A DNA stretch of 64,000 bases from Marsupella aquatica (GCA_973895155.1 OZ316897.1:18228001-18292000), one strand, 5' to 3'. Counted from the stretch's first letter, positions 23,501 through 35,869 are shown. A program made the numbers and translations. The notes: generated by a model from the letters alone, not told the origin.

Positions 23501-26286
23501 CACATGCTTCTGCGCTTTCTCAACTGGCACAGAGTTCTGTGAGCTTGACCATTGCCAGGGCTTTGTGGAGAGGCAAGACATGACTGAACATCTTCAGCGG
23601 TCATTACAGAGTATGGATCTCAAGCAATGTATCCCGCCGGAGAAGTTGATAGATTTGATGATCCACTTGGAAATGTGTTTCCAGAATACGCAAGAAGATA
23701 GAAAAGAAACATGTTCTTCATTTTTCATGCCTGCCCTTTTTGATGATGAGAAGGAGACTGCTGCGAGGGGCAAAAGACAGCTGGACTGGAAACTTCAACA
23801 GGACGGGCACTTGGAGTATTTTGGCCGTCGCCTTGAATGTCAAAATAGGTCCACCACATTTTTGACGCCTGGATTTTTTCCAAGGTTGCAGGTAACTTTG
23901 GAAGCTGTAAACTCATTTCAACTTTTTTGAGGTAGATCCTCCTTCAAGTTTACTTTCCTTGTTCATGTTGCCAATATTGTTCTATTTTGTCTTTCAGCTT
24001 ATGATATGTTTTGTGACTGCATTGACTTTCCTTTGCTTGCTTCTCAAACTATTGGCTTGTTGCCTGCAGGTTCACTTGCGAAACTATCTACATAAAAATG
24101 GGTGGACGAATAACCCTGGCTTTGGAGTTGGAAGAAATCTTATACAGTTCACAAAAAGTGGTATTGAGGTGTGCATGGAATATGCTGGTGACATTGACGA
24201 TTCCATAGATATACTAGTCAGATCATCTGAACCCTTCACAAAGGCTATGGGATTTGTACAAAAACATGTGGTGGAGAAAATCCGCACCTTTTGTGCTTCG
24301 CCTCAGGGATGCCAAGGAGTGGAGCTTGTTGAATCTGTCATAAGGCCAGTGTGTGTTGAAGAGCTTCACTTGTGCATAAAGAGGAAAGAACACTCTGTTT
24401 TGGTCGCAGTGCTGAAAGGTCTATTAGCCGAGGATAAAGGCTACCAACATACATGGAGCCAAAGAATAGAAGGTTTGAGCGGTACTGACCGGGCTTTTGA
24501 TCTGCTGGAGGGCAAGGGTTCCTATGAAAAGATGAGTAGCAAATGTCAAGGGAGTCCGGTACCGTTGGTTCCCAGCTCCACAGCTTCAGTGTCAAGCAGT
24601 ACTGATCAATCTATACCGACTCTTGTTGATGGGAATTTGGAACCTGGAGATCTGTGGCAGTCTCAGAGCAAACATGAAGATGGAGAGGAGCAGTGGGTGA
24701 TGGGTTTCTCTATTCAGCACCTGAAAACGGAAATGACTCGAGCACCAAGGTCGTTGTGGCACACATTTCGGGCTCAGCTTGAGCACAGCCCAGAGTTCAA
24801 TAATGGAGATGTACCAGACCATGACTTTGTTGCCGGTAAGGATTCCATGACGTTCACCGTCGATTACATGAATGTAAGGATCGACGTGAAAGCTGAAAAG
24901 GATTCAGTCACGTTTGATGAGATCAGCGTTTTGGTGAATCCACAGACCAGGAAAGATGAGTTCGATACGAACCAAAGGAAACAATGCCAAGTTAACCTGG
25001 CTGAAGATCTTGTCAATAAACTTCTGGACCTATGGAAAAAGGAGTGTGGAGGGGTTCAATACGTGCAGAAAGTGGTTTGGCCTTGGCCGGTTACCCAGTC
25101 TAGACCGGTGTACAAGCAGGACAGAAATGTGGAGGTGGCTGAAGTGAAGAAGTGGGTGCAAATGCACGGCATGGGAAGAAAAATGCAGTGGCTTGTAGGC
25201 CGTCGCTCTGAAATAACAGAAGATCAGCTGCTGTCCACAGAGGACAAGAATGATGTGATTGTGGCAGCAAACAACGACCTCAATGTTTTGAGGCAAGTAA
25301 TGCAGGAAGCTGTCAACCTGGGAATCTATCCACCCGAATTGACTGAAGAATTGGATGTCTCAATACATGGGAATAAGGTGGAGGAGGCAGCACTTGGATT
25401 GGACGGGATTGAAATGGCGAATCCAGCTACAACCCCAGCTGCCAAGACGATGCACAGATTATCAACTGTCGACAGGCATCTGCGCAGTATACTTGAGAAG
25501 CTGGATAAGATTATGACCAACCAGGATAAAATCTTCAAGCAGGTTCGGGAGGGGTTTGCAGAGGTTGAAAGGATGCTTCGGGAGGGATTTGCGGAGGTTT
25601 TGAAGGAGCAAAAGATGGTTTTTCGGAAGCTTCAAGACACAGAGAGATTTCTCAAAGAAGACAAGGACAGAACCTGCCCGAACCTCATCTATCTGGGGAA
25701 AAGAGATTCTGGTCTAAGGGCTACATTGAAGGAGGCTTTGTCACCAACTGTCAATGTTCGTTTACAATTTGCATGTGAGGCCATGTACAATAGCTACACA
25801 CCGCATCAAGTCAAGGATCAGCTGGGCCTCGTTGTTTCCAACCTAAAGCCAGCCCTGAAAACACTCGTCCCGTGGCTCAAAGTCTCGCTAACAGTTCTCT
25901 TAATCGCAGCAAAAATAGCGACGAATGTTGTGGCGCCTGGGGCGGGTTTGCTACTGCCTGAATTCCAGCATTTGCAGCAAGGAAAATCACTGTTAGATGG
26001 AATCGTTTGGGCCACCGAGTACTCAATGCCAGAATTAAATAGGCTGATGACTGAGGGCATGGGACTTGATCCTGGTGTCCCTCTGAACCCTCGACATGTG
26101 TATGGAAAGAGTAGAGCTGCCATCACTAGTTTGATAGGAACATTGACGGCGGAGGACTATGAGGAGAAATTAAAACTTAGAAAGGTGCGTTTGGCATACA
26201 ACGATGGTTCTCTCCATGGTGTTGTCTGGATCTGCAAGGACTGTCATCGTAAGTTCAGGCAGTCTAATCTGGTTAGTGACTTGTAA
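20471..26286 (+). CDS. LRR-Roc-COR (Roco) GTPase, copy B, intact
   Basis: The apparently complete member of the pair. Exons 20471-21761, 22549-23891 and 24070-26286 have GT-AG borders and join in frame into 1616 residues. Residues to about 100 are a unique N-terminus; about 100-400 are RNI-type LRRs. The Roc GTPase starts with the P-loop GYGFAGKT (about 426-433, split by intron 1) and has DFAGQ (about 502-506) and TKTD (about 581-584). The COR domain follows, with YLNDLGEIIFS and TNPSWFGIDVLG. The rest (879-1616) has a predicted coiled coil (about 1340-1410, KIFKQVREGFAEVERMLREG), a hydrophobic stretch (about 1469-1510) and a Cys-containing end (VVWICKDCHRKF, about 1593-1604). There is no kinase domain, unlike LRRK-type Rocos. 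Roc domains bind GTP and COR mediates dimerisation; the role here is unknown, and TORNADO1 in development is the nearest plant precedent I can name. A start at 20513 would shorten it by 14 residues. Confidence 0.88.
21783..21924. repeat. 71-bp tandem duplication in Roco B intron 1
   Basis: Two 71-bp units (21783-21853 and 21854-21924) each start AATTAA(C/G)TTATGAATTC and end at an AAACT(A/G)CTT stretch. Copy A has one equivalent. The second unit holds the uninterrupted site of the MITE found in copy A. Confidence 0.8.
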
Positions 26287-27242
26287 ACAGTGCTCACTCT
26301 TGAGCGATTCACACAACTGCTATTAGCCCTAGCTTTGCATTGGACTAAGAGATACCTAAGAAAGGCTCTCCGATGACTTATCGGGTTAAAATTGGTACAG
26401 AAATGTGCCCTTCAGTGCGTGGACTGCAGGCAAAAGAGCTTGACACCTCCAGCAAACCTCAAGGCAATTGAAATTTCCCTGTAATAGTTGTCTTGAGTAC
26501 TTGCCATCCATTTTGTGAAACGAATTTTGTTAAGTAGCTGGATATGCCTCTATCAAACCCGCAACTTCTGGAGCATATTCCGGGTTTGGAGACGATATTG
26601 ATCATTTTCACATGAAGCAGTCCGGTTCTTTGAGTGAGCAATTTGTTTGATTCTGTAACTTCGATACTTTGCGCGATGGTTTCAAGTACAACTTACAATG
26701 ACATTTGTTTCCATTTGATCCTATGAATTGTCCTGTCTATGTATTTGTAGTCTCTGGGTGGAATTGAAGACATCATCGAGCACAAAGAAGATGCTTCTGT
26801 CAGTTCTAGTTTGGAGCCGCCAATGTTTTTCTCATCTGAATAATTGCATGGCTTCTGAAATCCCAGAATGCTTTGCAATTGTAGCATTTCGTGAAACAAG
26901 TAACTAACATTACCTGGGTCTACTCTACTCTTTCAGGTGCCTCAGGCACAACTTGTAATAGATGGAGAAAAAGGGCGGGATCTGTTAATTCCTGATTGAA
27001 CAGGGAATTTTGTTTGAATGGCGCTGATTCCCCCCTCCCCGGAAGCTACATACTCTGAATTAGTGGACAACGATCAACCTGGGAATTCAAGCTTTTCCCC
27101 ACTCAGTCTCATCGCACATTCGAGGGATCAGCATTTACGTTAATAAATCTGGGAAAAGCGTCGTGATTTGGGGACTGAAAATATCTAATCCAAATAATGA
27201 TTGTGCTGGATCTACTTGGTCCTGCGCAACTGCAGACGGGGA
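26287..27242. other. Downstream of Roco B; no recognised gene
   Basis: This holds the presumed 3' untranslated region of Roco B and unassigned DNA. No conserved reading frame, terminal repeat or RNA gene was recognised. Confidence 0.4.
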
Positions 27243-27338
27243 CCGAGCCAAAGATTAGAAGATGTAAGGGATACTAAGCGGGCTCCTGATCTGCCGAAGG
27301 GAAAAGGGTTTGTACGAAAAGATTAGTAGCAAAGGTCT
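27243..27338 (+). pseudogene. Relic of Roco exon 3
   Basis: About 96 bp resemble the part of Roco exon 3 encoding SQRIEDVSDTDRALDLLEGK (5697-5756 in copy A, 24460-24519 in copy B). Shared landmarks are AGATTAGAAGATGT and GATTAGTAGCAAAGGTC. The frame is damaged (for example GGGAAAAGGG in place of GGGAAAGGG). It is closer to copy A in the final AAAGGTC. It lies immediately before an inverted repeat block. Confidence 0.75.
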
Positions 27339-27399
27339 AAATGCTTCTCCAGACATTCTTGAAAAACCCATACGAACATAGCACTGACAGCCACAAACA

Positions 27400-28345
27400 A
27401 TAAATTATAAGATCATGCACTCCAGACCATTAAATTGGCTCAGATCACAGACGATCACAGACCATTAAATTGGCTCAGATCACAGACCTCTTTTGGGACC
27501 TCGGATCACAGAAAGGGGAGGCGAAAAGGATGAAAATCACCCTTAACAAGTCTTACAAGGTATTGGAACAAGCCACCCTTGTCACGACAGGTCACTTCCA
27601 GTATTTCACTATCAAACTATCAACAAACTCGATTCAAATGGATGATGGCACTTTTCTTATCTCAACGCTTGATTACGTTGTGTTGTTTTAAGCGGGAAAG
27701 GACCAATATGCTAGAAAGGGCCAAACAAACGCGATTGTACAATAAAATCTGTGAAATTGATCTGAACTCGTTGTTTAATTTAGAAGAATGTTATTTTGCC
27801 TTAAATTTCCCGAACATATTCCACTCTATGGCCAAATTGTCTGATTCATATCTCCAAATGACCTAACTGAAAATTTACTTGCAGTTCAACATATCAACAC
27901 TGAAAACATGTGGTCTAAAGTAGATGACAAAAATATTTCAAAGATGTTTCCATCATGAAGAATTCATGTAAAGAGGACCACATTTGGTAACATTGTTTCG
28001 GCTGGCTGGCTACATACAGTAGCTTCATTTATATCACGCGCGACGGTTACATCTGGCCTCCGTGATACAATACGATCAGAAACATGACTCTAAGTCCACC
28101 GTGTTTCACAGGTATTCAATTGTAAATGCCACTCCCGGCCTAGGATCAACGAACACTCCCGAGTTTTTTTGTTTTTCCACTAAAATTTTGCATCCGTCAT
28201 AATAGCAGTAAGTCAATTTGGCATAATTAAGTCCCTACAGCTTCAATTCATGAACACTAATCACTTGAAATGAACCACTCTTATAATGTTGATACATTGG
28301 ATACCGTGTGCATATTTCCAGGCAGTACAATATCTGTCATGAAGC
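27400..28345. repeat. Inverted copy of the 8.96-10.44 / 58.75-59.66 kb mosaic
   Basis: Read on the minus strand, this block matches, in order, parts of 8961-10445 and 58750-59660. One landmark is the segment around CAAGCCACCCTTGTCA. The part at 27780-27950 matches the 58.75-58.98 kb copy best. Its right edge, near 28345, is where the SbcC-like exon 10 is interrupted. Confidence 0.65.
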
Positions 28346-30865
28346 AAGACATCACATCGGAGGTCAACAGGCCCCTCATAGAATCTGGCCTTGGATCTGT
28401 GGACCCTGTTTAGAATCGCTCAAAAGATTAAGCTGTATGACAATTAAAAGAGCATAGATTTCGCAAAATTGCTTACGGGTCCCTCACCTAGAATCCACTG
28501 GATAACCAGCTTGTAATTAAAGTTCATACATCCTGCCAAGATTTATTTCCTCTCTGAGATTAACTCATTGCAACTACCACCTGTCATGCTTCGTGACGAG
28601 AGTACATACTTAAGATTTGTCATCATAAATCAATCTAAAGCCCTTGCAATTCAATGATCAGGCTAAGACTGTTTCTGAAGTGTCATCGTGCTTCGCAAGC
28701 ATTTGTCTTATTCCTGAAGTATTCACGGAAAGACAGAAGACGGCAGCTACAACCCATAGCCACGGCAATCAGAATCCTTGTACCTGAAAGTGCCCAAAGT
28801 GGAGCCAACACTAGTGTTGATTTGCCTGCACCATTGCTATCAGCTCCAGCTGAATCCATATTTCTCCCACACTCTACCCGAATTCCCCTTTGCTCCAAAG
28901 CATAAACTACAGGCTCAAGGTAGGGACCAAAACCCTCAATCTCCACTTGCTATAGGACCAGATTAACTGCATCAGAGATATCTCAGGGTCAGATGTTTAA
29001 TCAAGAGATTGAAGCAGATAGAGTGCACAAGCAAATGCTATTCGAGAAAAACTCAAAGTTGAATGTACAGAAAAATCCATCAATCAACGTCTACAGCAAG
29101 CTATGGCACAATGTTGTGGGAATTGTAAAATTAGCACCTTGGGGCCTCTGAATGAGTTTAGCTGGAAGGTCCATGGTACGCAACATCTCTATTCCTTTTT
29201 GCCTCGCTCCAGAGCTCATCTCTACCCGCTCAGCATATATATCGAATAGCCCGAATGCGTCCTGCAAAGATATCCACTATATACAATCAGAGGATGTATA
29301 GAGGATACTCAGGAGATAGACAGAAAGCACGAAAGCAAAAAAAATGCACCATAAGCACTGCACTGTCTCAAGTCCTCGGAACTACAATTCCAAGGAAGTC
29401 CTCGGAACTACAAAATCTCAAACCGTCTGCCAGCAAATATATACCTCCGATCATCAGAAATTCTAACTACCAAGAGCAATGATGCCGCAAAGTCTTGGAA
29501 CGTTAATTCTGGCTAAGAAAGTGAGACTACGCAGGCCTGCAGACGACAACACGATAGAAACTATACTTACCAGGTTTTCGGCCTCTTCAATTCGAGGCTT
29601 AGATGTAAGAGTTGGGAAAATCAAATCAATTTCAACACCCCTCGTTCGAAGCCTCTCCTGATACAGCCCAAAGGTGGATAACAGTAACATAAAATGTTAG
29701 AATGAGTTTGACGAGTCCAAATTTAAGCGAGCGAAAATTTTGTTTGTCTACGAGCTATTTAATCGTTACATGGTTAGAAAGCGGATGATCACATTTGTCG
29801 AGTTGCACCCAGCTCGTACATCATCCCAAGCTAGTACAACAAGTAGGTCAAGTGCACGTGAAACATCTAAAAGGTTTCGTAGGAAACATAGCACCCCCTT
29901 CCCCAGCACATGCTAGTCAAATTCATGAATGCATTCGACGGACCAAAAGTATTTTAAACTATTCATATTTCCCATGAGATCGTACCACATCCTCTTTGAT
30001 ATGCTCCTCCGCAAGTGTTGAGGAGAGTAGCAGACGGATGTGGTCCCCGCTACGCAAACTTTCAATCTCCTCTAAAGATAATTCATCGGTATCCGAAATG
30101 ACAAAGTGCCGTCCGCCTATGTCGATGGAGACTTCTCCAACTTTCTGTTCCACAACAACACAAAAACATTACTTGTGAAATTTTAAGGAAATAGAAGAAG
30201 TCTTCAGGTATTTTCGCGCAAAATTGGGATATTGTGAACCAGAAGTGTAGAGTGGCCAACCTGCCAAGAATTGTTCAAGAGTATAAATCTCTTCCTCTGA
30301 CCAACTTCACTCGCAGAGATTTGATATGGCGAGCCAATGTAATCAATCTGGTATTTTTTACAACATGAGTTTTGTGGTAGTGTCCAGTGAAGATCGGAAT
30401 ATTCCGTGGAAAGTTACTTGGCTCTATACCCTCTTTTGCCTGGTAGGATTCATTCATGTATGCCCCAACCTGAATCATCAAACCAGAGACATACGTCTGA
30501 AATCTTTGGCTCGTCTGTATAACAAACACAGAAGATTGCGTTCACTGCGACCCAATGTCATATTTAACAACTAAAAGTTCTTAAGGCAAGATTTCTTAAG
30601 AAAGTTCTCAACGCAAAACAAAAGAATGTATTAGTTTAGGACCGTTAGGCCAGCGGGTGCTTGTAGCGATACACACCACATCAAGATGTGCAAAGATCGC
30701 CTTCACGTTGGGATGTCGATGGAGTGCCTCTTTAATCAAATCATGGTCCCGGCGAAAGGGTAACCAGAGGGCATCTAGGAACGCAACAGGGTTATCGAAA
30801 ACCTTTATGAAAGGGTTCACAGCTCCTAAAACCATCAGGGCATGCATTTGACCACCCATACTCAC
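28346..30865 (-). pseudogene. SbcD/MRE11-like phosphoesterase fused to SbcC/RAD50-like ATPase, 3' part (exons 4'-10)
   Basis: Seven minus-strand exons with GT-AG borders join in consistent phase: 30677-30865, 30261-30469, 29986-30144, 29571-29657, 29138-29261, 28784-28945, and the start of another at 28405 going down. The first two encode the C-terminal half of a calcineurin-like phosphoesterase (VKAIFAHLDV; PIFTGHYHKTH, the metal-binding GHxH motif; IDYIGSPYQISASEVGQ). The next ones encode a domain following the nuclease. Exon 9 encodes EGFGPYLEPVVY and the Walker A-like NGAGKSTLVLAPLWAL, the start of an SbcC/RAD50/SMC-type ATPase. SbcCD and MRE11-RAD50 process DNA ends; the nuclease and ATPase are normally separate proteins. 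Exon 30261-30469 needs one more base in AAAAAA to stay in frame. The last exon (STDPRPDSMRGLLTSDV) runs into an inverted repeat at about 28345, and no ATPase C-terminal half is visible. Confidence 0.75.
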
Positions 30866-30955
30866 CTGCCGAAAAATGCTCCGAAGACCGAATCAGTGAC
30901 CAATCAGACTGCAGACTGTAAGTGACCAATCAGACTGTAATATGGTATCTGTAAG
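30274..30955 (-). repeat. Duplicated exon 4-exon 5 segment, left copy
   Basis: This segment is almost identical to 38051-38707 and contains exons 4 and 5 of the phosphoesterase gene with their intron. At the left it continues into the last 13 bases of exon 5 and on to exon 6. At the right the match ends with GGTATCTGTAA, after which an unrelated repeat begins. The left copy also has a 22-bp local duplication near its right end. Confidence 0.85.
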
Positions 30956-33134
30956 ATGAAGTGCCTTAGCCCATTATGATCGGGCCAAATGATGTGGTGC
31001 TCATGCCCAGGCCCTCACAACCCATCGTCCGTTGAATGTCCCGGGCTGCACAAGCCAAGTGGGAACCCAAGCCCCGCCAATTCTCATGCATTAAGCATCT
31101 GTTCCGCATGAACTAAACTTGTTGCACTTAGGCCCAAGATGAGCTTTTACTCAGGCCCTCAAAACTCAGAGTACATTTGAGGAACCAAACAGCCCGCCCT
31201 AAGAACGGTTCTTCTCATGGCTTGACCAACTCATAATGTCTATTACACCATTGAGTGCTATTAGAGTATATCATGTTGAATTGTTTGAGTTTAGTCCCAA
31301 GTTTAGTGCTTTCATATGTGTGCTATATGACCCAATAGGGTTCAGTAGGGGGTTCAGTTCACGTTTGGAGGGATAGTTATCCCTGGTGGTGGCTTGAAGG
31401 CCTCATCTTTTGATGTTGAGCCTTCAAGCATCAGCTTTGGTAGCTATGGTGTGGCCAGCCAGATCTGAATGCATAAATGTGGATGTGGGTTTTGGAATAT
31501 GTGTGGTCAGATTGGGCATGATCGATTGTGTTTTGTTGGTGTCAATCAGAGCTTGATTCTTTGGAAGATTATTGTGGGTTTTGGACATGTGTGGACATGA
31601 GTCTGGCTTGTACCTCATTCTCTTATGTTTGTTGTGTCTATGTTTGGATGTGTGTGATATGCAATATATGTTGTGTAGGTAGCAATGTGTATGCACATGA
31701 CACGCCAGTCCAAGGCCCTTATGCAAAACCCTAGCTCCGCGCACCAGTACCTTTGCTAGTTTAACGCTTCCTTGCTCTCAAGTCTGCTCATATTTAGTCC
31801 CTTTCGGTTGACCATCCCAGCGATTGGACCACAGAGGAGCTCGACACTGGAGCTAAGTGGTAGAGTAGTTGAGTTCCGCGACTAGCCTTGTTGCGCCTCT
31901 GACCCAATTGATTTACCAAAAACTCTACTTGGCCCAAATCTTTGAGTTTGACTTCATTATTCCCTTGCAAGGTTAGTCAGGAGGGTCCATGACATATGTC
32001 AACCAAGGTTATGACAAACAACCTACGTATACTAAGAACATACAAGCCAACAATATAAGAGGGGTTTTATGGGGAGGAAATGCACAGTTGGGGCCAGTCT
32101 AGAGAGAACAAGCAAACCAGGCCCAATCTCAACCCCATTTTGGCCCCCCAATCTGTCCTCACCCCTACTTTGTTACATCAACAAGGGTAGATTGCAATTC
32201 TATGGCAGTTCATTCCATACCCCCAACAAACACAAAAGAGACTGACCATCACTAGAGGGGTTTGATGATAAAATACAAGCTGACCCCAAAATGGGTTTGT
32301 TTTTTCCTTTAATTTACTGCCCCTTGTTGATTAATTTTTTTTGCCGTCCCAAGGTTAGTTTTCTTTCTCCCAAATTTGTGTTTCTTTACCTCAATCCCCT
32401 ATGTCATTTTTCTGTCCCTCTCTCTTGTTTGATCTTTTCCTCCCCTTGGAACTTGATGAAGAAGGGAATGGAAGGGAGGTTGGGACCGAGGGCATGCAGG
32501 TGTGCAAGTTTTTGATGCTCTGGCCCACTTTTAATAACTCTTAATAGTAATTCTGTTTTTTGTGTGTTAGTGGTTTCTGTACGTCAGCTAATTTTCAAGT
32601 CAACATTAATCTTTCATATTGACCATGTCATTATAATTTGACATCAATTTCCTTCCAACAATCTTTCATTTAGATATGTGCATTGCACATGACATATGAC
32701 TTGCCTCCTATCTCCCTTCCTCATTCACTTGATCCTCCCCTCCCTTCCCAACTTTCCTCCCTTGCTTGCCATCCTCATTGCCCACCATATTACTGCTTAC
32801 CATGTGCCATTCAGCATTTCTTAGAGCATTACACAATGTTCACATGTTTGTGTGTCTATGAAAATGATCTATGTGTATTTTACATCCTTTCACAATACTC
32901 AATTTCTCCTCTCTCAATGACTTGCCCACTTCTGCTTTAGTCCATGAATAATCAAGAGATGCTCTCATCCATGAATGATAGCAGACATTGTGGTAGATGC
33001 AAGGTTACTAAGCATGGTACATAAAACTCTCCATCAAGGAGATTTGAAAACTGACGTCCTATCAAGGCAGAGGTTTGGTCTAGCACCCCGTTTTATATAC
33101 TTTTAATGTCAATGTGATTGTATATCCAATATTG
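30954..33134. repeat. Unidentified dispersed repeat, second copy at 53.03-55.26 kb
   Basis: From AGATGAAGTGCCTTAGCCC onward this block closely matches 53026-55257, differing by scattered substitutions and small indels. The match continues through the LINE 3' end to about 33563/55672. No transposase, reverse transcriptase or clear terminal repeat was recognised, and its reading frames are short. The shared end lies inside a LINE, which favours segmental duplication over independent transposition. Confidence 0.75.
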
Positions 33135-33994
33135 TAGGTGGATATTATTATTATTATTATTACTACTACTATTTTTTAAATTAAAATTTATTCCACGTGA
33201 ACCCCACAGATGGGGGGAACCAGCAGGCCCAAAGGCAAGAGGGAGCCAAAATGGCAAAGGATAACAGCCTCGAAACGCCACAAAAGACAAGTGACCCTAA
33301 AAGGACCAGCAATCCCACACCACTACGATAATGCAATACATTGCACCAGCCCACCAGGAGCAGAATCAGCTAGCCTGAGTACTCACAGCCTAATACAGTT
33401 ATCAGTTATCAGGAACATAATCTTTCAAAGCCACCAAAAGTGACAGTCTACCAAGCGGGAGAGCAATTATACCCAAAGTCAGGAAACACTAGCCCAAAAG
33501 AATAGCAAAGCACATAGTCTCCGTCCAACAGCAATAGTAGCAGAGCTCAGCCACAACACCACTAACCCTCCTAAGTAGTAAATCTAATCCCCCTTTGGGG
33601 TATCCATCTAATCCGGATGTAGTCTACAATTTCTTTGGCACGGAGCAACCGGGTGTGCTTCCTACCAGGAGGAGAACATCTCCCAGCCGCAATCAACATG
33701 TCTGCGACCTCAGATAATACCAAGGAGAGGCCAAAACTTCTTTTCTTCCTATGATCAAATGTCTGTTCATTCCTGCCTAGCCAGATCGTCCACAAAACCT
33801 GGTATAGAATGAAAGCCTTCAGAGTGCAAATGCAATCCCGCCCAACAGTGGAGTCCAGCAAGGGAAGAAGGGCCATATGGGGCCAGTTGAACCAGCCAGC
33901 CAAACAGTCCTGTGTTACCTGCCAGCAGTGCCTAGCACGTCTGCACTCAAAAAAAATATGGGGAATTGATTCCCCATGATAGGTGAATATTATT
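33135..33994 (-). mobile_element. 5'-truncated LINE with target-site duplication
   Basis: A minus-strand non-LTR retrotransposon end (33150-33979). Its 5' part encodes the C-terminal zinc-binding region that follows plant LINE reverse transcriptases (HGESIPHIFFECRRARHCW, then LWTIWLGRNEQTFD), ending at a stop at 33571. A 3' untranslated region follows and finishes with AATAAATTTTAATTT and a TAG/TAA-rich tail (to about 33150). A 15-bp direct repeat with one mismatch flanks it: TAGGTGGATATTATT at 33135-33149 and TAGGTGAATATTATT at 33980-33994. No reverse transcriptase core is present, as expected of a 5'-truncated insertion. Confidence 0.85.
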
Positions 33995-35869
33995 GATCAG
34001 GTGACATAGAAATGACATCAAACAGTTGTAGACATTTGCACTAATCTATTCTACATTAATGAACATCAAAATGACTCAAAATGATTTTTGTGATGAAATA
34101 AATTATGTATGTTGCAAATGTTATCATTGGGCATTGGCAATACCGAATTTCCTGGTGGTTCTAAAATTTGTCATTTTGCTAAGGCTAGCCAAAGACACAA
34201 CAAAACTTTTGTGCCATATTTAACATACAAATTCACCGGTATGAAAGGGGTTGTTGTGGGCTTTGAGGGGCGCAGTTTGCAGAATTCAATTGAAACCAAA
34301 CAAAAGAAATCCCACAAGAAATTGAATGCTTAGATGCGCAGATACCACAAAGTGGTAAAAGGCATAGGCGAGTGTTATTGGCTGTTAACCAAAGTTTGAT
34401 GACAAGTAGGAGAGGCCAGAAAGCTAGGATAAGCAATTTTTTCCAGCTTTGTATGAAGTGATGCAATCAGCTAGACTCCAGAATTAACCAGTGTAAACTG
34501 ATATGTGTTTGTAAAACCTCCATGGCTACAAGAACAAATACACAATCAGTGATATATTGAACTGCCATATAGCATACTCATCCTGGAACATGAAAAGTTA
34601 TTTTGTCCTCTAGCAAAAAGTTTAAATTTTTTAGTGAAATATAGGTGATCTGTTTTTTTGTGGCAAATATAAATAGGACATTGATTAGGAAACGTGACAT
34701 TGAAAAGTTGTGCACATAAAGTACAAGAATAAAAGTACACATGTAAAGAAAAGAATAATGAACAGGAAAAATGTAAGTCTATGATATTCGGTTGTGCACA
34801 TACTATACACCAGTAAAGATACTTATGTACTTATCTGGGGTAATGACACTCAAATAAATTAAAACCATAAATTTAGGACACAAAACCATGAGTAGAACTT
34901 AAAGACATGAGGAGTGCACTTTACTTAGATCATTTCTTCTTCACTAAGGGCTAGAACTTCCGTGAGCTTTGTTAAAGGGTGGATGATCAAAAGTATATCA
35001 AAGATTGAAAAATTTAGAGGGGTGCCAGATTAAATTCAAAATCTAAAGTATACAAGGGATGTACCTTGGTAAGATACATTGAATTAAAATACACAAGAAA
35101 AAAAAGTTGAATAAGACAAAATACTGGAAGATGGATTCACCATATAACAGTTTCATTCTGGATATCCACTGAACTGCCACTCACCAGGTCAAACCTGGGA
35201 ATATCCTTGTTTCTCACCAATGGTTTCCTTACAAAATGATATTTTGGGCAGAAACCAAGCCAAGCCATTGGATTCCCCTACCCATTTTCTCCATCATGGG
35301 ATTTTTGACCCCTCTATGTGCCCCGTTGCTTGCCTTCCCATCCAAGAAGTTCCCCCTCCATTTGCCCTCCCCATCCATTCAATCACCCTGACCCTCAGAG
35401 ATCCAGATGCAGCCAATGCCCAAATGCCACCCTTGCCACCACACCCATGCCTTGCCCTAAAGCCCACCTCACAGAGCCAGGCACAGCCCACACCCTGAGC
35501 GCCAACCTTGCTTGTCTCCCCTGCATATTGCCCAAAAGCCCGCCCTCTGCTTCAAAGGGTACTTTTTGCAACAACAACATGGTTGCAACAATTGTTTAAC
35601 AACCTAGCATTGCATGTTGCAACATTTGTGCACCACCCTAGCATTGGCCTATTATTGAAAGACCATGTAAACATAGAGACGCCCTAGAAATGTACATTGG
35701 TGGAACCCCTCTTTGTGGTACAGGAGGGGCCTTGGAGAGGTGGTGCAACATTCCTTGTACTCCTTGGAAACCCATAATTATCATTCTCTCAAATACTCTT
35801 TTGCACATCCATGGCACAGAGGAATGAAAGCAGCAAACTTGAGACCTGAGCGTCGCACTCTTCACGCAG
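33995..35869. other. No recognised feature
   Basis: AT-rich DNA with a C-rich stretch at about 35270-35560. The reading frames in the C-rich part reflect base composition, not a recognisable protein. No transposon end or RNA gene was recognised. Confidence 0.4.

Noticed and set aside
31424-31744. Minus-strand frame repeated at 53491-53814
   Set aside because: It is open in both copies only because the whole block is a recent duplicate; low-complexity His/Asn-rich content and no domain.
35270-35600. Overlapping open frames on both strands in a C-rich stretch
   Set aside because: Explained by base composition; no motif and no homologous copy in the window.
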